Notes: generated by a model not told the origin, from the letters alone. DNA of 64,000 bases from Chromobacterium alkanivorans (GCF_016937655.1 NZ_JAFHKL010000004.1:186001-250000); one strand, 5' to 3'; counted from the first letter of the stretch, positions 1 to 9,331 are shown. Numbers and translations: made by a program.

Positions 1-1
1 C

Positions 2-811
2 CAGCAAATAGACTCCCCGCCCCGCTTTCTGCCGATTTCCGCAAGCAAATTGGGACCCGGCTGCTTTCTGCTGGATCTGGAACCGCTGCGCGATATTCTG
101 GAGAAAAGCCACGAGGCGCTGCAAAAAGCGCAGAACAACCGCCAACAAGGCCTGATGATCGACGAATTGCAGCTGCTGTCCTTGCTGGTGGAGGAGTGGC
201 ATCAGCCCAAACGCCGCCGCCATCCTCGGCTCAAGACTCAAACTATCATCGAAATCGTCGCGGCGCTGCCGGGCATCTGGTTCCATCGCAACGATTTGAA
301 CTGGCGACTGCCGGGCATCGCCACCGAAGAGGACGCGCCTCGCCACCGGCCGCCGCCTCCGCCCTGCCTGCTGGCCATTTCCAATCAGAGCGACAACGGC
401 TTGCTGCTGCACGGCCAGCCGCGCGATCAGTCGCTGCGCGCCGGAGAGTTGTTGCTGATCACTCCGCCAAGCCAACCGGAAAATGCCAAGCTGGGCATCG
501 CCCGCTGGGTCGCGCTGCGCGCGGACGGTCGGGAAATCGAATGCGGCGTGGAGTTTATCGGCGGGCCGCCTAGGCCCGCGCTGATCATGCCCAGCATCAC
601 CCACCCCGGCGACAGCTTTCAGTTCGCCTTGCTGCTGGCCACCCCAGCGGGAATGCCCAGACTGCTGTTGATGACGGGACGTCCGTACAGCCAGCTGCGC
701 GAATTCCGCCTGCACGACGGCGAAGGGGAAAGCCTGATCCGGGTATCGCGCTTGCATTCGCAGACTCCGCTGTTCCAGATCATGGAATATCGCGACAGCG
801 AGCATTTCTGA
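2..811 (+). CDS. PilZ-domain-like protein, 3' part (gene starts before the window)
   Basis: The reading frame is open back to the left edge, so the true start lies outside the window; about 269 residues are visible. The central part carries the two signature elements of a c-di-GMP-binding PilZ domain: an arginine-rich RxxxR stretch (KRRRHPR, bases about 208-228) and an NxSxxG motif (NQSDNG, bases 383-400), followed by a GVEF-like strand. The N-terminal part is helical and charged. By family knowledge such proteins are cytoplasmic c-di-GMP effectors. The target is unknown and nothing nearby (proB downstream) suggests it. The PilZ assignment rests on motifs only. Confidence 0.6.
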   Translation, partial: QQIDSPPRFLPISASKLGPGCFLLDLEPLRDILEKSHEALQKAQNNRQQGLMIDELQLLSLLVEEWHQPKRRRHPRLKTQTIIEIVAALPGIWFHRNDLNWRLPGIATEEDAPRHRPPPPPCLLAISNQSDNGLLLHGQPRDQSLRAGELLLITPPSQPENAKLGIARWVALRADGREIECGVEFIGGPPRPALIMPSITHPGDSFQFALLLATPAGMPRLLLMTGRPYSQLREFRLHDGEGESLIRVSRLHSQTPLFQIMEYRDSEHF

Positions 812-1011
812 TCCAGATCAATATTTTATCTGGCCGCGCGGCCGGCCAAACGCCGCGCGCCGCGTCAAAGCCCGTGTAATCAACAGACTACCGACGCGGC
901 GGCCGCTTCCTGCTGCGGTCCGCGAATATCCACCCCGCTGGAGACGGTCCGGCCCCCGCTTTTTCGGGTAAACTCCCCCGCATCTATCGTTTTTGACTCA
1001 TGGAGTTTTGG

Positions 1012-2130
1012 ATGCGCTCGGTTATTCACGCCGCCGACCGGATTGTGGTCAAGGTCGGCTCCAGTCTCGTCACCAATGACGGCAAGGGCCTGGACATTGC
1101 GGCGCTCAATCGCTGGGCCGCGGAGATCGCCGAATTGAAGCGGCGCGGCAAGCAGGTGGTGCTGGTTTCCAGCGGCGCGATCGCCGAAGGCTGCCAACGA
1201 CTAGGCTGGACCGTGCGCCCCAAGGGCGTGCACGAGTTGCAGGCCGCCGCCGCGGTTGGCCAGATGGGCCTGTGTCAAGCGTATGAAACCGCCTTCCGCG
1301 GCTTTGGCCTGCAGACCGCGCAAATCCTGCTGACGCATGAAGACCTGGCCGACCGCACCCGCTACCTGAACGCCCGCTCCACGCTGACCAGTCTATTGAA
1401 CCTGAACGCGGTGCCCATCATCAACGAGAACGACACTGTGGTCACCGACGAAATCCGCTTCGGCGACAACGACACCCTGGGCGCGCTGGTGACCAATCTG
1501 ATCGAAGCCGACGCGCTGATCATTCTCACCGACCAACAAGGCCTGTACAGCGCGGACCCGCGCAAACACCCGGACGCGGACTTCATTCACGAAGCCGTCG
1601 CCGGCGAGCCCCGGCTGGAAGAGATGGCCGGCGGCGCCGGCTCCAGCGTCGGCACCGGCGGCATGATCACCAAGATCCTGGCCGCCAAGCGCGCGGCGCG
1701 CAGCGGCGCGGCCACCGTGATCGCCTGCGGCCGCGAGCATCAGGTGCTGTCGCGCTTGGCGGACGGCGAGGGCATAGGCACCCAGTTGCTGCCGCCCACC
1801 AGCCGCATGGCGGCGCGCAAGCAATGGCTGGCGGACCATCTGAAACTGTCCGGCCGCCTGGTGCTGGACGCCGGCGCCGCGCTGGCGGTGCGGGAACGCG
1901 GCACCAGCTTGCTGCCTATCGGCGTTTGCGCGGTGGAAGGCGATTTTCTGCGCGGCGAGGCGGTGGCCTGCGTCGATCAGGAAGGCAAGGAAGTGGCGCG
2001 CGGCCTGGTCAACTACAGCTCCAGCGAGGCGCGCACCATCATGCAAAAACCCACCCGGGAGATCGAGGCCGCGCTCGGCTATATGATCGAACCGGAACTG
2101 ATCCATCGCGACAATATGGTCGCGCTGTGA
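1012..2130 (+). CDS. proB: glutamate 5-kinase
   Basis: Catalyses ATP-dependent phosphorylation of glutamate, the first step of proline synthesis, in the cytoplasm. The N-terminal amino-acid kinase domain begins with VVKVGSSLV and includes the GTGGM segment. The C-terminal PUA domain starts near residue 275 ([14 protein letters not shown]). The 372-residue length fits the family (367 in E. coli). An upstream ATG exists at 1000, but GGAG at 1002-1005 sits six bases before the ATG at 1012, so I chose 1012. proA is not adjacent. The 200 bases upstream hold no recognisable gene. Confidence 0.95.
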   Translation: MRSVIHAADRIVVKVGSSLVTNDGKGLDIAALNRWAAEIAELKRRGKQVVLVSSGAIAEGCQRLGWTVRPKGVHELQAAAAVGQMGLCQAYETAFRGFGLQTAQILLTHEDLADRTRYLNARSTLTSLLNLNAVPIINENDTVVTDEIRFGDNDTLGALVTNLIEADALIILTDQQGLYSADPRKHPDADFIHEAVAGEPRLEEMAGGAGSSVGTGGMITKILAAKRAARSGAATVIACGREHQVLSRLADGEGIGTQLLPPTSRMAARKQWLADHLKLSGRLVLDAGAALAVRERGTSLLPIGVCAVEGDFLRGEAVACVDQEGKEVARGLVNYSSSEARTIMQKPTREIEAALGYMIEPELIHRDNMVAL

Positions 2131-2203
2131 CAGCGGCGCAGGCGCCGCGGCGCTTGCGCTCCGCTATTCCCATCCCATTCTTTGAACTGAAGGATTCACG
2201 CGT

Positions 2204-3277
2204 ATGAAAAAGCTGGCCCTTTCGGCGCTTCTGGCTCTGACTTGGGGCTCGGCAATGGCCGAGGACGTACTCCATATCTACAACTGGAACAACGCCTTGT
2301 CCGCAGACACCGCCAAGCGTTTCGAGCAATCGTGCAAATGCAGGCTGGTGCAGGACTATTACGGGGACAACGAGGAGATGCTGGCCAAGCTGGCCGCCGG
2401 CGCCAAAGGCTACGACATGGTGTTTCCCACCGCCTTCGCCGTCAGCACGCTGATCAAGCAGGGCAAGACCCAGCCGCTGGACAAGGCCTTGCTGCCCAAC
2501 TGGAAAAACCTCAACACCGGATACCTGAGCCTGAACGCGCCGTTCGACGCCGGCAACAAGGTGGCCGCACCCACCGTGGTGTCGCTGACCTTGCTCGGCT
2601 ACAACGAGACCCAGTTGCGGAAAGCCGGCGTGCTGCCGCAGGCCAACAGCTGGGGCTTGATCTTCGATCCGGCGGTGCTGGCCAAGATCAAGGGCCGGGT
2701 CACCGTGCTGGATTCGCAACGCGAACTGATGTCCGCCGCCCTGCTCTACCTGGGCAAGGACGCCAACTCCACCAACCCCGCGGACTGGAAAGCCGCGGCC
2801 GAGGTGATCCGCAAGGCCAAGCCCTACTGGGCCGCCTTCAACAACCAGAGCTATATCAAGGAACTGACCGTAGGCAATATCTGGGTGGCCCACGGCTACT
2901 CCAACGACCTGTTCCAGGCGCAGCAGGACGCGCAACACGCCAAGCGCCCGTTCAAGCTGGCCTACCAGCCGCAGAAGGAAGGCAATATCCTGGCGGTGGA
3001 CAATATGGTGATCTTGAAGGACGCGCCGCGGCCGGACCTGGCGCACCGCTTCATCAATTTCATGCTGGACGGCAAGAACGCCGCCGAGATATCCAACCAG
3101 ATCGGCGCCACCAACCCGGTCAAAGCGGCAGAAGCCTTCTTCAAGCCGCAAATCAAGGCCAACCCGGTGATCATGCTGGAGCCGGCCAAGGGCAAATACG
3201 TGGCGCTGAAAGATCTGGACGTGAAGTCCCGCCGCGATTTGAACCGTTTGTGGTCGCAGATCAAGATCGGCCGCTGA
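2204..3277 (+). CDS. periplasmic polyamine-binding protein (PotD/PotF family)
   Basis: A 357-residue extracellular solute-binding protein. A classical signal peptide (MKKLALSALLALTWGSAMA) is followed by the mature start EDVLHIYNWNNAL, typical of PotD/PotF. Its family binds putrescine or spermidine and delivers it to a PotABC or PotGHI ABC transporter. No permease or ATPase genes lie beside it, so it is an orphan binding protein here and its exact ligand cannot be read from sequence. It has its own 73-base leader after proB and ends at a strong terminator, so it is probably a single-gene unit. Confidence 0.88.
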   Translation: MKKLALSALLALTWGSAMAEDVLHIYNWNNALSADTAKRFEQSCKCRLVQDYYGDNEEMLAKLAAGAKGYDMVFPTAFAVSTLIKQGKTQPLDKALLPNWKNLNTGYLSLNAPFDAGNKVAAPTVVSLTLLGYNETQLRKAGVLPQANSWGLIFDPAVLAKIKGRVTVLDSQRELMSAALLYLGKDANSTNPADWKAAAEVIRKAKPYWAAFNNQSYIKELTVGNIWVAHGYSNDLFQAQQDAQHAKRPFKLAYQPQKEGNILAVDNMVILKDAPRPDLAHRFINFMLDGKNAAEISNQIGATNPVKAAEAFFKPQIKANPVIMLEPAKGKYVALKDLDVKSRRDLNRLWSQIKIGR

Positions 3278-3295
3278 GCCGCCCCTGTTTCAACG

Positions 3296-3327
3296 AAAAA
3301 TCCCGGTCAAGGCCCGGGATTTTTTTC
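3296..3327 (+). terminator. rho-independent terminator after the polyamine-binding protein gene
   Basis: An 8-bp stem, AATCCCGG (3299-3306) with CCGGGATT (3314-3321), has a 7-base loop, a T run after it and an A run before it. It can therefore serve both the plus-strand gene and the convergent minus-strand gene that ends at 3326. Confidence 0.85.
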
Positions 3328-3733
3328 ATTCTTCGGGCGGCTGCTCGCCCTTGCGCATCTCAATCGCCTTGATGATCACATAGGCCAGCATCGCGCACAG
3401 GAAGAACAGCAACATCACCCAGGCGATGGAACGCAGCGTGTCGATGAAGGTGTTGAACAACTCCAGCAGCCAGCGCTCGCCGGTCAGCTCCATCATGGTG
3501 CTGCCCTTGCCCGCGGCCGGCGGCAGGTATTTCTCCAGCGACCACTGCCGCACCCCGCCGGAAACGCCGGTGACCACGATGGCGAAGAAAATGTACTTGC
3601 GCCAGGCGTCGGTCAAATCCCGCCCCAGAACCCGCGCCAGAATCTTGTTGACCGCCGGATCGAAAAAGCGCGCGGTGAATATCGAGGTGGCGATCGCCAC
3701 CGCCAGAGTCAGGCCGAACAAAGCGTAAAACAT
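3326..3733 (-). CDS. small two-segment membrane protein, unknown function
   Basis: 135 residues with two hydrophobic segments: an N-terminal one (FYALFGLTLAVAIATSIF) and a C-terminal one (IAWVMLLFFLCAMLAYVIIK). Between them lies a charged loop with an amphipathic stretch. I do not recognise the family. The start at 3733 was chosen because GGGGG (3740-3744) lies six bases upstream; an in-frame ATG at 3739 would touch that site. It ends inside the terminator shared with the convergent binding-protein gene. It probably sits in the inner membrane. It lies downstream of ruvB on the same strand, but 119 bases separate them. Confidence 0.6.
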   Translation of the reverse strand: MFYALFGLTLAVAIATSIFTARFFDPAVNKILARVLGRDLTDAWRKYIFFAIVVTGVSGGVRQWSLEKYLPPAAGKGSTMMELTGERWLLELFNTFIDTLRSIAWVMLLFFLCAMLAYVIIKAIEMRKGEQPPEE

Positions 3734-3852
3734 AATCATCCCCCGCCGCAGCGGAATGCGTGAAAGCAGGAATTGTACGCCTGCGCGCCGGCGCAGGCGA
3801 TCAGCGGATGGCCATGCTGCTGCGCGCAAGCGACAGCGCCGGCGAAGCCGCG

Positions 3853-4887
3853 TCAATCTTTCAACGGCAGCCCGAAATGCTGATAGGCCAGCGCCGTCGC
3901 CATCCGGCCGCGCGGGGTGCGCTGCAGATAGCCCTGCTGGATCAGAAAGGGCTCGATCACGTCCTCTATGGTGTCGGTGGATTCGCCGATGGCGGCCGCG
4001 ACATTGTCCAGCCCCACCGGCCCGCCGGAAAACTTCTCCAGAATCGCCTGCAGCAGCTTGCGGTCCATCACGTCCAGACCGGCCGGGTCCACGTCCAGCA
4101 TCGCCAGCGCGGCGTCCGCCACCTGTGCGCTGACCACGCCGTCGGCCCGGACTTCGGCGTAATCCCGCACCCGCCGCAGCAGCCGGTTGGCGATGCGCGG
4201 CGTGCCGCGGCTGCGGCGCGCCACTTCGAACGCGCCGTCGTCGGCCAGCTTGACGTTCAACAAACCGGCGGAACGGCTGACGATGCGGGTCAGCTCTTCC
4301 GTGTTGTAGAACTCCAGCCGCGCGACGATGCCGAAGCGGTCGCGCAGCGGATTGGTCAGCATGCCGGCGCGGGTGGTCGCGCCCACCAGGGTGAACGGCG
4401 GCAGATCGATCTTGACCGAACGCGCCGCCGGCCCCTCGCCTATCATGATGTCGATCTGGTAATCCTCCAGCGCCGGATAGAGGATCTCCTCCACTACCGG
4501 ACTCAGCCGATGGATCTCGTCGATGAACAACACATCGTGCGGCTCCAGATTGGTCAGCAGCGCGGCCAGGTCCCCGGCGCGTTCCAGCACCGGTCCCGAG
4601 GTTTGCCGCAAATTGACGCCCATTTCACGGGCGACGATATGCGCCAAGGTGGTCTTGCCCAGGCCGGGCGGGCCGAACAGCAGCACATGGTCCAGCGCTT
4701 CGCTGCGCCGCTTGGCCGCCTCGATGAAGATTTCCAGCTGTTCGCGCGCCTTCTTCTGGCCGACGTACTCGTCCAGCTGCTTGGGCCGCAAGGCGCGCTC
4801 CAGCGCCTCTTCCTGGCTGGACAGGCTTTGCTGGGTGACGATGCGCGGCTCGGCCGCCCCGCCGTACAGGTTGTCGGTTTCAATCAT
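3853..4887 (-). CDS. ruvB: Holliday junction branch-migration helicase RuvB
   Basis: A 344-residue AAA+ motor that forms hexamers on DNA with RuvA and drives branch migration of Holliday junctions. Walker A is [10 protein letters not shown], Walker B is FIDEIHR, and sensor residues lie around GATTRAG. The C-terminal winged-helix domain runs to the end ([15 protein letters not shown]). The N-terminal start MIETDNLYG is typical. It is transcribed away from ribB. Its partners ruvA and ruvC lie about 6.5 kb away, also on the minus strand, so the usual ruvCAB cluster is split here. Confidence 0.97.
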   Translation of the reverse strand: MIETDNLYGGAAEPRIVTQQSLSSQEEALERALRPKQLDEYVGQKKAREQLEIFIEAAKRRSEALDHVLLFGPPGLGKTTLAHIVAREMGVNLRQTSGPVLERAGDLAALLTNLEPHDVLFIDEIHRLSPVVEEILYPALEDYQIDIMIGEGPAARSVKIDLPPFTLVGATTRAGMLTNPLRDRFGIVARLEFYNTEELTRIVSRSAGLLNVKLADDGAFEVARRSRGTPRIANRLLRRVRDYAEVRADGVVSAQVADAALAMLDVDPAGLDVMDRKLLQAILEKFSGGPVGLDNVAAAIGESTDTIEDVIEPFLIQQGYLQRTPRGRMATALAYQHFGLPLKD

Positions 4888-4936
4888 GGTGTCAGCCGCC
4901 GGCCAAAAAAACGAATGCCCAATCTTACCACCGCGC

Positions 4937-4942
4937 TATAAT
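4937..4942 (+). promoter_or_regulatory. candidate -10 element of the ribB transcript
   Basis: A perfect TATAAT lies 38 bases upstream of the first base of the FMN riboswitch. No convincing -35 hexamer is visible at the normal spacing, so the assignment is tentative. Confidence 0.4.
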
Positions 4943-4979
4943 CGCCGCTGGTCCGGCCATCATCGCGGGCCAACGCAAC

Positions 4980-5118
4980 GTCTTCAGGGCGGGGTGCAAT
5001 TCCCCACCGGCGGTATGGCCCTTGGGCCGAGCCCGCGAGCGCTTTCGCCTCTCGGCGGAAGGTCAGCAGATCTGGTGACAGGCCAGAGCCGACGGTAATA
5101 GTCCGGATGAGAGAAGAC
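4980..5118 (+). ncRNA. FMN riboswitch (RFN element)
   Basis: All conserved blocks of the RFN aptamer are present in order: the closing stem GTCTTC (4980) with GAAGAC (5113-5118), the AGGGCGGGGTGCAATTCCCC block, CCGGCGGT, an AGCCCGCGAGCG block, GGTCAGCAGATCTGGT, CCAGAGCCGACGGT, and TAGTCCGGATG before the closing stem. Known RFN elements bind flavin mononucleotide and lower expression of riboflavin genes. It precedes ribB by about 130 bases. That stretch is GC-rich and can form competing hairpins, but I cannot tell from the sequence whether control is by termination or by hiding the ribosome site. Confidence 0.95.
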
Positions 5119-5246
5119 GACATCGCCGTCCGCCGCGCTACGCGCGGTCGCGGCGTGTTCGCTGCGCGCTTGGCGCGCGGGTGGGTTCGCGCCTGCCCTT
5201 TTCACGCCCTGGAACCTGTTTCTCAAACTATCCGAGGACCGTTTCC

Positions 5247-5906
5247 ATGAGTATCGCCACACCCCCCGACACCCTGTCCCAACGCGTCGAAGCGGCGCTG
5301 AACGCCTTGCGCCGCGGCCTGCCGGTCATCGTTCCCGACGATCACGACCGCGAGAACGAAGCCGACCTGATCCTGGCCGCCGACGCGCTGAACAAAGCCG
5401 AAATGGCGCGCCTGATCCGCGATTGCAGCGGCATCGTCTGCCTGTGCCTGACCGCCGAGCACGCCGCCCGGCTGCAATTGCCGCCGATGACGCAACGCAA
5501 CGGCAGCCGCTACGGCACCGCCTTCACCGTCAGCATCGAAGCCGCGCAGGGCGTATCCACCGGCGTGTCCGCCGCCGACCGGGTGCGCACCATCCAGGCC
5601 GCCGTCCATCCGCAGGCCCGGGCCGACGACGTGGTCAGCCCCGGCCATGTCTTCCCGCTGGTGGCCGCCGCAGGCGGCGTGCTCAGCCGCCGAGGCCATA
5701 CCGAGGCCGCGGTGGAACTGGCGCGCTTGGCCGGCTTCCAGCCCGCCGGCGTGCTCTGCGAGCTGATGAACCCGGACGGCAGCATGATGCGCGGCGCGCA
5801 AATCGCGGACTACGCTCAAACGCACGCGCTGCCCGTTCTGAGCGTGGCCGAGCTGGCTGAATGGATTTCCCGCCAGAACTTAGCCGCCGCTCCGCTGTCT
5901 GCTTGA
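5247..5906 (+). CDS. ribB: 3,4-dihydroxy-2-butanone 4-phosphate synthase
   Basis: Converts ribulose 5-phosphate to dihydroxybutanone phosphate plus formate, supplying the four-carbon unit of riboflavin. The acidic active-site loop [11 protein letters not shown] is present, as is the C-terminal [14 protein letters not shown] signature. At 219 residues it is the stand-alone form (217 in E. coli), with no GTP cyclohydrolase II domain fused. The start at 5247 is supported by GAGGA at 5234-5238; the frame is open further upstream, but that part is leader. An FMN riboswitch controls it. No other rib gene is in the window. Confidence 0.95.
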   Translation: MSIATPPDTLSQRVEAALNALRRGLPVIVPDDHDRENEADLILAADALNKAEMARLIRDCSGIVCLCLTAEHAARLQLPPMTQRNGSRYGTAFTVSIEAAQGVSTGVSAADRVRTIQAAVHPQARADDVVSPGHVFPLVAAAGGVLSRRGHTEAAVELARLAGFQPAGVLCELMNPDGSMMRGAQIADYAQTHALPVLSVAELAEWISRQNLAAAPLSA

Positions 5907-5959
5907 TCTTTGCCCTTAAGCCGCGGGCATGCGCCCGCGGCGTCGACGCCGACCCCATC

Positions 5960-7369
5960 ATGCTTCGTTTCGTTTCTTTCCGCAGCCTGTTGCTGGCCAG
6001 CTTTCTGATCGTCGCCGTCGTGCCCTCCGCCGTGCTGATCCAGCTGCGCAACGAGTTGGGACACGCCGCCTCCACGCTGCGCTCGCATCAGGAACAAGCC
6101 AAGGAATGGCTGGACGCCAACCGCGTGTCGCGCGAACAATCCATTCAGTTCGAACGCGCCACCCGCCAGGCCCAAATCCTGAAAGACCGCGCGCTGGCCA
6201 ACACCGCCGCCGGCGCCTGGCAGGAAATCGAACTGGCGCAACGCAAGCTGCAGCGAGGCGACGGCGACGAGCTGGCGCTCAGCGCCCGGGCCATCCTGGC
6301 GATCCAGCCGCAGCTTCAGGCCTTGCCGGCGCGCTCCGGCGCGCAACGCGACCGCTTGTTCCGCCAACTGGACCTGCACCTGACGGCGCAAGGCCAGTTG
6401 ATCAACCGCCAACTGGAACAAAGCCAGCGCCAATGGCAGGACTCCATCACCGAAATGCGCCGCACCGCCGACAGGTTGGCCTGGCTGTCGCTGGCTTCCG
6501 CGCTGGCGCTGGCGCTGGCGATGACCTTGTTGATCAGCTGGCCGCTGCGCAAGCTGCAAGCCAAGATCGCGCGGATGAGCGACGGCGCGCGCTTGCAGGA
6601 CTGGCGCCAGTCAGGCCCCGCCGACCTTCAACGCCTGGCGCGCGAACTGGCCCAGCTGGACCGCCGGCTGGCGGCGCTGGAAGAACAGAAGGGCCGCTTC
6701 TTCCGCCAGGCCTCCCATGAGCTGAAAACCCCGCTGGCCGCCATCCACGAAGCCGCCGCGCTGCTGCGCGAAGAGGTGATAGGACAGCTGTCCGCCCAGC
6801 AGCAGGAAATCGTCGCCATCCTGCAAAACAACGCGCAGACCCTGCGCCAGCGCGTGGAAGCCTTATTGCGCTATGATGCCGGCCAATGGCTGTCCGAAAC
6901 CCTGACCGTGGAAACCTTCGATCTTCCAGCGCTGATTGCGGATCGGCTGCAGACCAGCCGCCCGCTGTTGCAGGCCAAGCGCCTGACCGCCGAAGTCCAG
7001 GGCGACGCGGAACGAGTCAGCGGCGACCGCTCCAAAGTGGAAACCATACTGGACAACCTGTTGATCAACGCCATCCGCCACAGCCCCGCCGGCAGCGCCT
7101 TGAGCATCCGCCATGGCCGCGACGCCGGCGGCGTCTGGCTGGAAATCAGCGACCAAGGCCCCGGCGTGCCGGAAGCCTGTCGGGAAAAGATTTTCGAACC
7201 GTTCTGGAGCGGCTCGCCGCCGCCGGGCGAACTGCCCGGCACCGGCCTGGGGCTGGCGATGGCGCGCGGCTTCGCCCAATTGATGCGCGGCGAGCTGACG
7301 CTGGAGCCCCAGCCTCAGACCGGCACCTGCTTCCGCCTGCAATGGCCGGAACCGGAGAACAAGACATGA
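5960..7369 (+). CDS. glrK: sensor histidine kinase, GlrK/QseE type
   Basis: A 469-residue inner-membrane kinase. One N-terminal membrane segment (LLLASFLIVAVVPSAVLI) is followed by a roughly 150-residue, mainly helical, Gln/Arg-rich periplasmic region. A second segment (LALALAMTLLISWPL), a HAMP linker and the HisKA domain with SHELKTPLAAI (phospho-acceptor His253) come next. The HATPase domain has NLLINAIRHSP, DQGPGVP and GTGLGLAMA. The next two genes are a small lipoprotein and a sigma-54 response regulator, matching the glrK-qseG-glrR order of enterobacteria. The stop overlaps the next start by four bases (ATGA). The symbol is inferred from order and architecture. The ATG at 5960 was chosen because earlier in-frame codons lie inside ribB. 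Confidence 0.85.
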   Translation: MLRFVSFRSLLLASFLIVAVVPSAVLIQLRNELGHAASTLRSHQEQAKEWLDANRVSREQSIQFERATRQAQILKDRALANTAAGAWQEIELAQRKLQRGDGDELALSARAILAIQPQLQALPARSGAQRDRLFRQLDLHLTAQGQLINRQLEQSQRQWQDSITEMRRTADRLAWLSLASALALALAMTLLISWPLRKLQAKIARMSDGARLQDWRQSGPADLQRLARELAQLDRRLAALEEQKGRFFRQASHELKTPLAAIHEAAALLREEVIGQLSAQQQEIVAILQNNAQTLRQRVEALLRYDAGQWLSETLTVETFDLPALIADRLQTSRPLLQAKRLTAEVQGDAERVSGDRSKVETILDNLLINAIRHSPAGSALSIRHGRDAGGVWLEISDQGPGVPEACREKIFEPFWSGSPPPGELPGTGLGLAMARGFAQLMRGELTLEPQPQTGTCFRLQWPEPENKT

Positions 7370-7896
7370 AGACACCTCGCCTTTTTATTCACAACGCGCG
7401 GCGGCTGCTCTGGATTTGCGGTCTGCTGGCCTTAAGCGCTTGCGCCCATCAGCGTCCACCCGTCGCCGCGCCGGCCGCGCCCATCATCCTCTGCCCGGAC
7501 GCCAACCAGATCCTGCTGTTGCTGAACCAGACGCGAGAGCTCCAAACGCTGGCCCTGGCCGGCCGGGAAAGCTGCGGCGGCAGCCGCTTGCTGGCCCTGC
7601 TCCAGCAGACTCAGGCTGCGGAGAGCCGCGCCGATGCGCAAAAACTACAGGCACAACTGGAAAGCCTGCTCGCCAAGACCGACGCTCTGGATCCGGCCAG
7701 CCAAGGCCTGGCGCGGCTGCAGCTTCAACAGCTGCAGGAGCGACGCAAGCTGGCGGAAGCGCTGGAGCGGCAACAGGCGCAAAACCGAGATCTGCAAAAA
7801 CGCTACGATGACCTGAGCGGCAAGCTCAACGCCTTGCGCGAAGTCGAACGCGAACTCCAGCTGAAGCCCAGCAAAACCAAGGGGAGCCAACCATGA
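7366..7896 (+). CDS. qseG: QseG-like outer-membrane lipoprotein
   Basis: 176 residues. An N-terminal signal ends in a lipobox (LSAC, followed by AHQRP), so the protein should be lipid-anchored. The remainder is Gln/Leu-rich with two predicted coiled-coil stretches (about residues 85-165). Overlaps of four bases with the kinase gene upstream and the regulator gene downstream indicate translational coupling. In E. coli, QseG (YfhG) is an outer-membrane lipoprotein that interacts with the GlrK/QseE kinase. Sequence similarity is weak, so the assignment depends on position, lipobox and coiled coil. Confidence 0.65.
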   Translation: MKTPRLFIHNARRLLWICGLLALSACAHQRPPVAAPAAPIILCPDANQILLLLNQTRELQTLALAGRESCGGSRLLALLQQTQAAESRADAQKLQAQLESLLAKTDALDPASQGLARLQLQQLQERRKLAEALERQQAQNRDLQKRYDDLSGKLNALREVERELQLKPSKTKGSQP

Positions 7897-9242
7897 GCGC
7901 CATCGCCCGCATCGTACTGGTGGACGACGATCCCGACCTGCTGCGCTTGCTCGGCCTTCGCCTCGGCGCCGCCGGCTACGAGGTCGAAGCGCTGGACAGC
8001 GCCGAAGCGGCGCTGAACGCCTTGGCGGCGCGCCGCGCCGACTTGTTGCTGACGGACTGGCGCCTGCCGGGCATGGACGGTTTGGAGCTGTTTGAACAAG
8101 TCCGCCAGCGCTATCCCGCGATGCCGGTGATTCTGCTGACCGCCCACGGCACCGTGCCGGATGCCGTGGAAGCGGTCAGCCGCGGCGTGTTCGGCTATCT
8201 GGTCAAGCCTTTCGACGGCAAGGCCCTCTTGGACAAGGTCGCCCAGGGCTTGTCGCTGGCGGGGCCGGGCCGGCCGGCCGACCAGGCCGCCACTGGCTGG
8301 CGCTCCGGCCTGGTCAGCCGCAGCCCGGCGATGGAGGAGTTGCTGGCCGAGGCCCGCATGGTCGCCGCCACCGGCGCCAGCGTGCTGCTGCGCGGCGAAA
8401 GCGGAACCGGCAAGGAGGTGCTGGCCAAAGCCATCCACCTGGCCAGCCCGCGCGCGGGCCAACCCTTCATCGCGGTCAACTGCGGGGCGATTCCGGACAA
8501 TCTGCTGGAAAGCGAGCTGTTCGGTCATGAAAAGGGCTCGTTCACCGGCGCCAACGCGCGCCAGACCGGTCTGATTCAACAGGCTGACGGCGGCACCCTG
8601 TTTCTGGACGAGATCGGCGACATGCCGCCGCCGCTGCAGGTCAAACTGCTGCGCGTGCTGCAAGAGCGCGAAGTGCGTCCGGTCGGCGCGACGCGCGCCA
8701 ACCCGGTGGACATCCGCCTGATTTCCGCCACCCACCGCGAACTGGAGACCTTGATCCAGGAAGGCAGCTTCCGCGAAGACTTGTTCTACCGCCTGAACGT
8801 GGTGTCGTTGCGCCTGCCGCCGCTGGCCGAGCGCCGCGAAGACATCCCGCTGCTGGCCGCTCACTTCCTGGACAAAATCGCCACCCGCTACCAGAAAGCC
8901 GTCAGCGGTTTCGCCGCCGACGCGCTGGAATACCTGAGCGCGGCACCCTGGCCGGGCAATATCCGGCAATTGGCCAATGTGGTGGAACAATGTTGCGTGC
9001 TGAGCACCGGCTCGCTGGTGACCTTGGCGCAGATACAGAAAGCCGTCGCCAGCGAGGAAAGCGCGATTCCGACGTTGGCGGAGGCCAAGCGGCAATTCGA
9101 ACGCGATTACCTGGAACGCTTGCTGCGCTTGACCGGCGGCAATGTCAGCGATGCCGCGCGGCTGGCGGACCGCAACCGCACCGAATTTTACCGCCTGCTG
9201 CAAAAACACGAGTTGACGCCGGCCGCCTTCAAACTGGAATGA
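7893..9242 (+). CDS. glrR: sigma-54-dependent response regulator, GlrR/QseF type
   Basis: 449 residues in three domains. The receiver domain has phospho-acceptor Asp55 in LLLTDWRLPGMDG. The AAA+ domain has Walker A GESGTGKE (Lys174), the sigma-54 contact loop as GSFTGA (residues 215-220) and Walker B LFLDEIGD (Asp239). A Fis-type helix-turn-helix (GGNVSDAARLADRNRTEFYRLL) is at the C-terminus. It should activate sigma-54 promoters after phosphorylation by the adjacent kinase. Two TGTC-N10-GACA sites and a sigma-54 promoter lie just downstream, which identifies a probable target. The serine in the GSFTGA loop departs from the usual alanine. Confidence 0.92.
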   Translation: MSAIARIVLVDDDPDLLRLLGLRLGAAGYEVEALDSAEAALNALAARRADLLLTDWRLPGMDGLELFEQVRQRYPAMPVILLTAHGTVPDAVEAVSRGVFGYLVKPFDGKALLDKVAQGLSLAGPGRPADQAATGWRSGLVSRSPAMEELLAEARMVAATGASVLLRGESGTGKEVLAKAIHLASPRAGQPFIAVNCGAIPDNLLESELFGHEKGSFTGANARQTGLIQQADGGTLFLDEIGDMPPPLQVKLLRVLQEREVRPVGATRANPVDIRLISATHRELETLIQEGSFREDLFYRLNVVSLRLPPLAERREDIPLLAAHFLDKIATRYQKAVSGFAADALEYLSAAPWPGNIRQLANVVEQCCVLSTGSLVTLAQIQKAVASEESAIPTLAEAKRQFERDYLERLLRLTGGNVSDAARLADRNRTEFYRLLQKHELTPAAFKLE

Positions 9243-9262
9243 GCGCCGCCGCGTGCCCCATA

Positions 9263-9286
9263 GCCTGTCGCCGATCGGCGACAGGC
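9263..9286 (+). promoter_or_regulatory. GlrR-type upstream activator site 1 (perfect 24-bp palindrome)
   Basis: The palindrome contains TGTC (9266-9269), ten bases, then GACA (9280-9283). This matches the TGTC-N10-GACA sites known for E. coli GlrR. It begins 20 bases after the glrR stop codon. There is no T run on the plus strand, so it is not a convincing terminator. Confidence 0.75.
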
Positions 9287-9331
9287 GAAAACCCTAAAAA
9301 ATCAAAGCCCTGCCCATCTCTCCCGCCAGAC

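Noticed and set aside
9263-9286. Reading the 24-bp palindrome as a glrR terminator
   Set aside because: No T run follows on the plus strand, and a second copy of the TGTC-N10-GACA arms occurs 66 bp downstream, which fits an activator site better. A minor termination role is not excluded.
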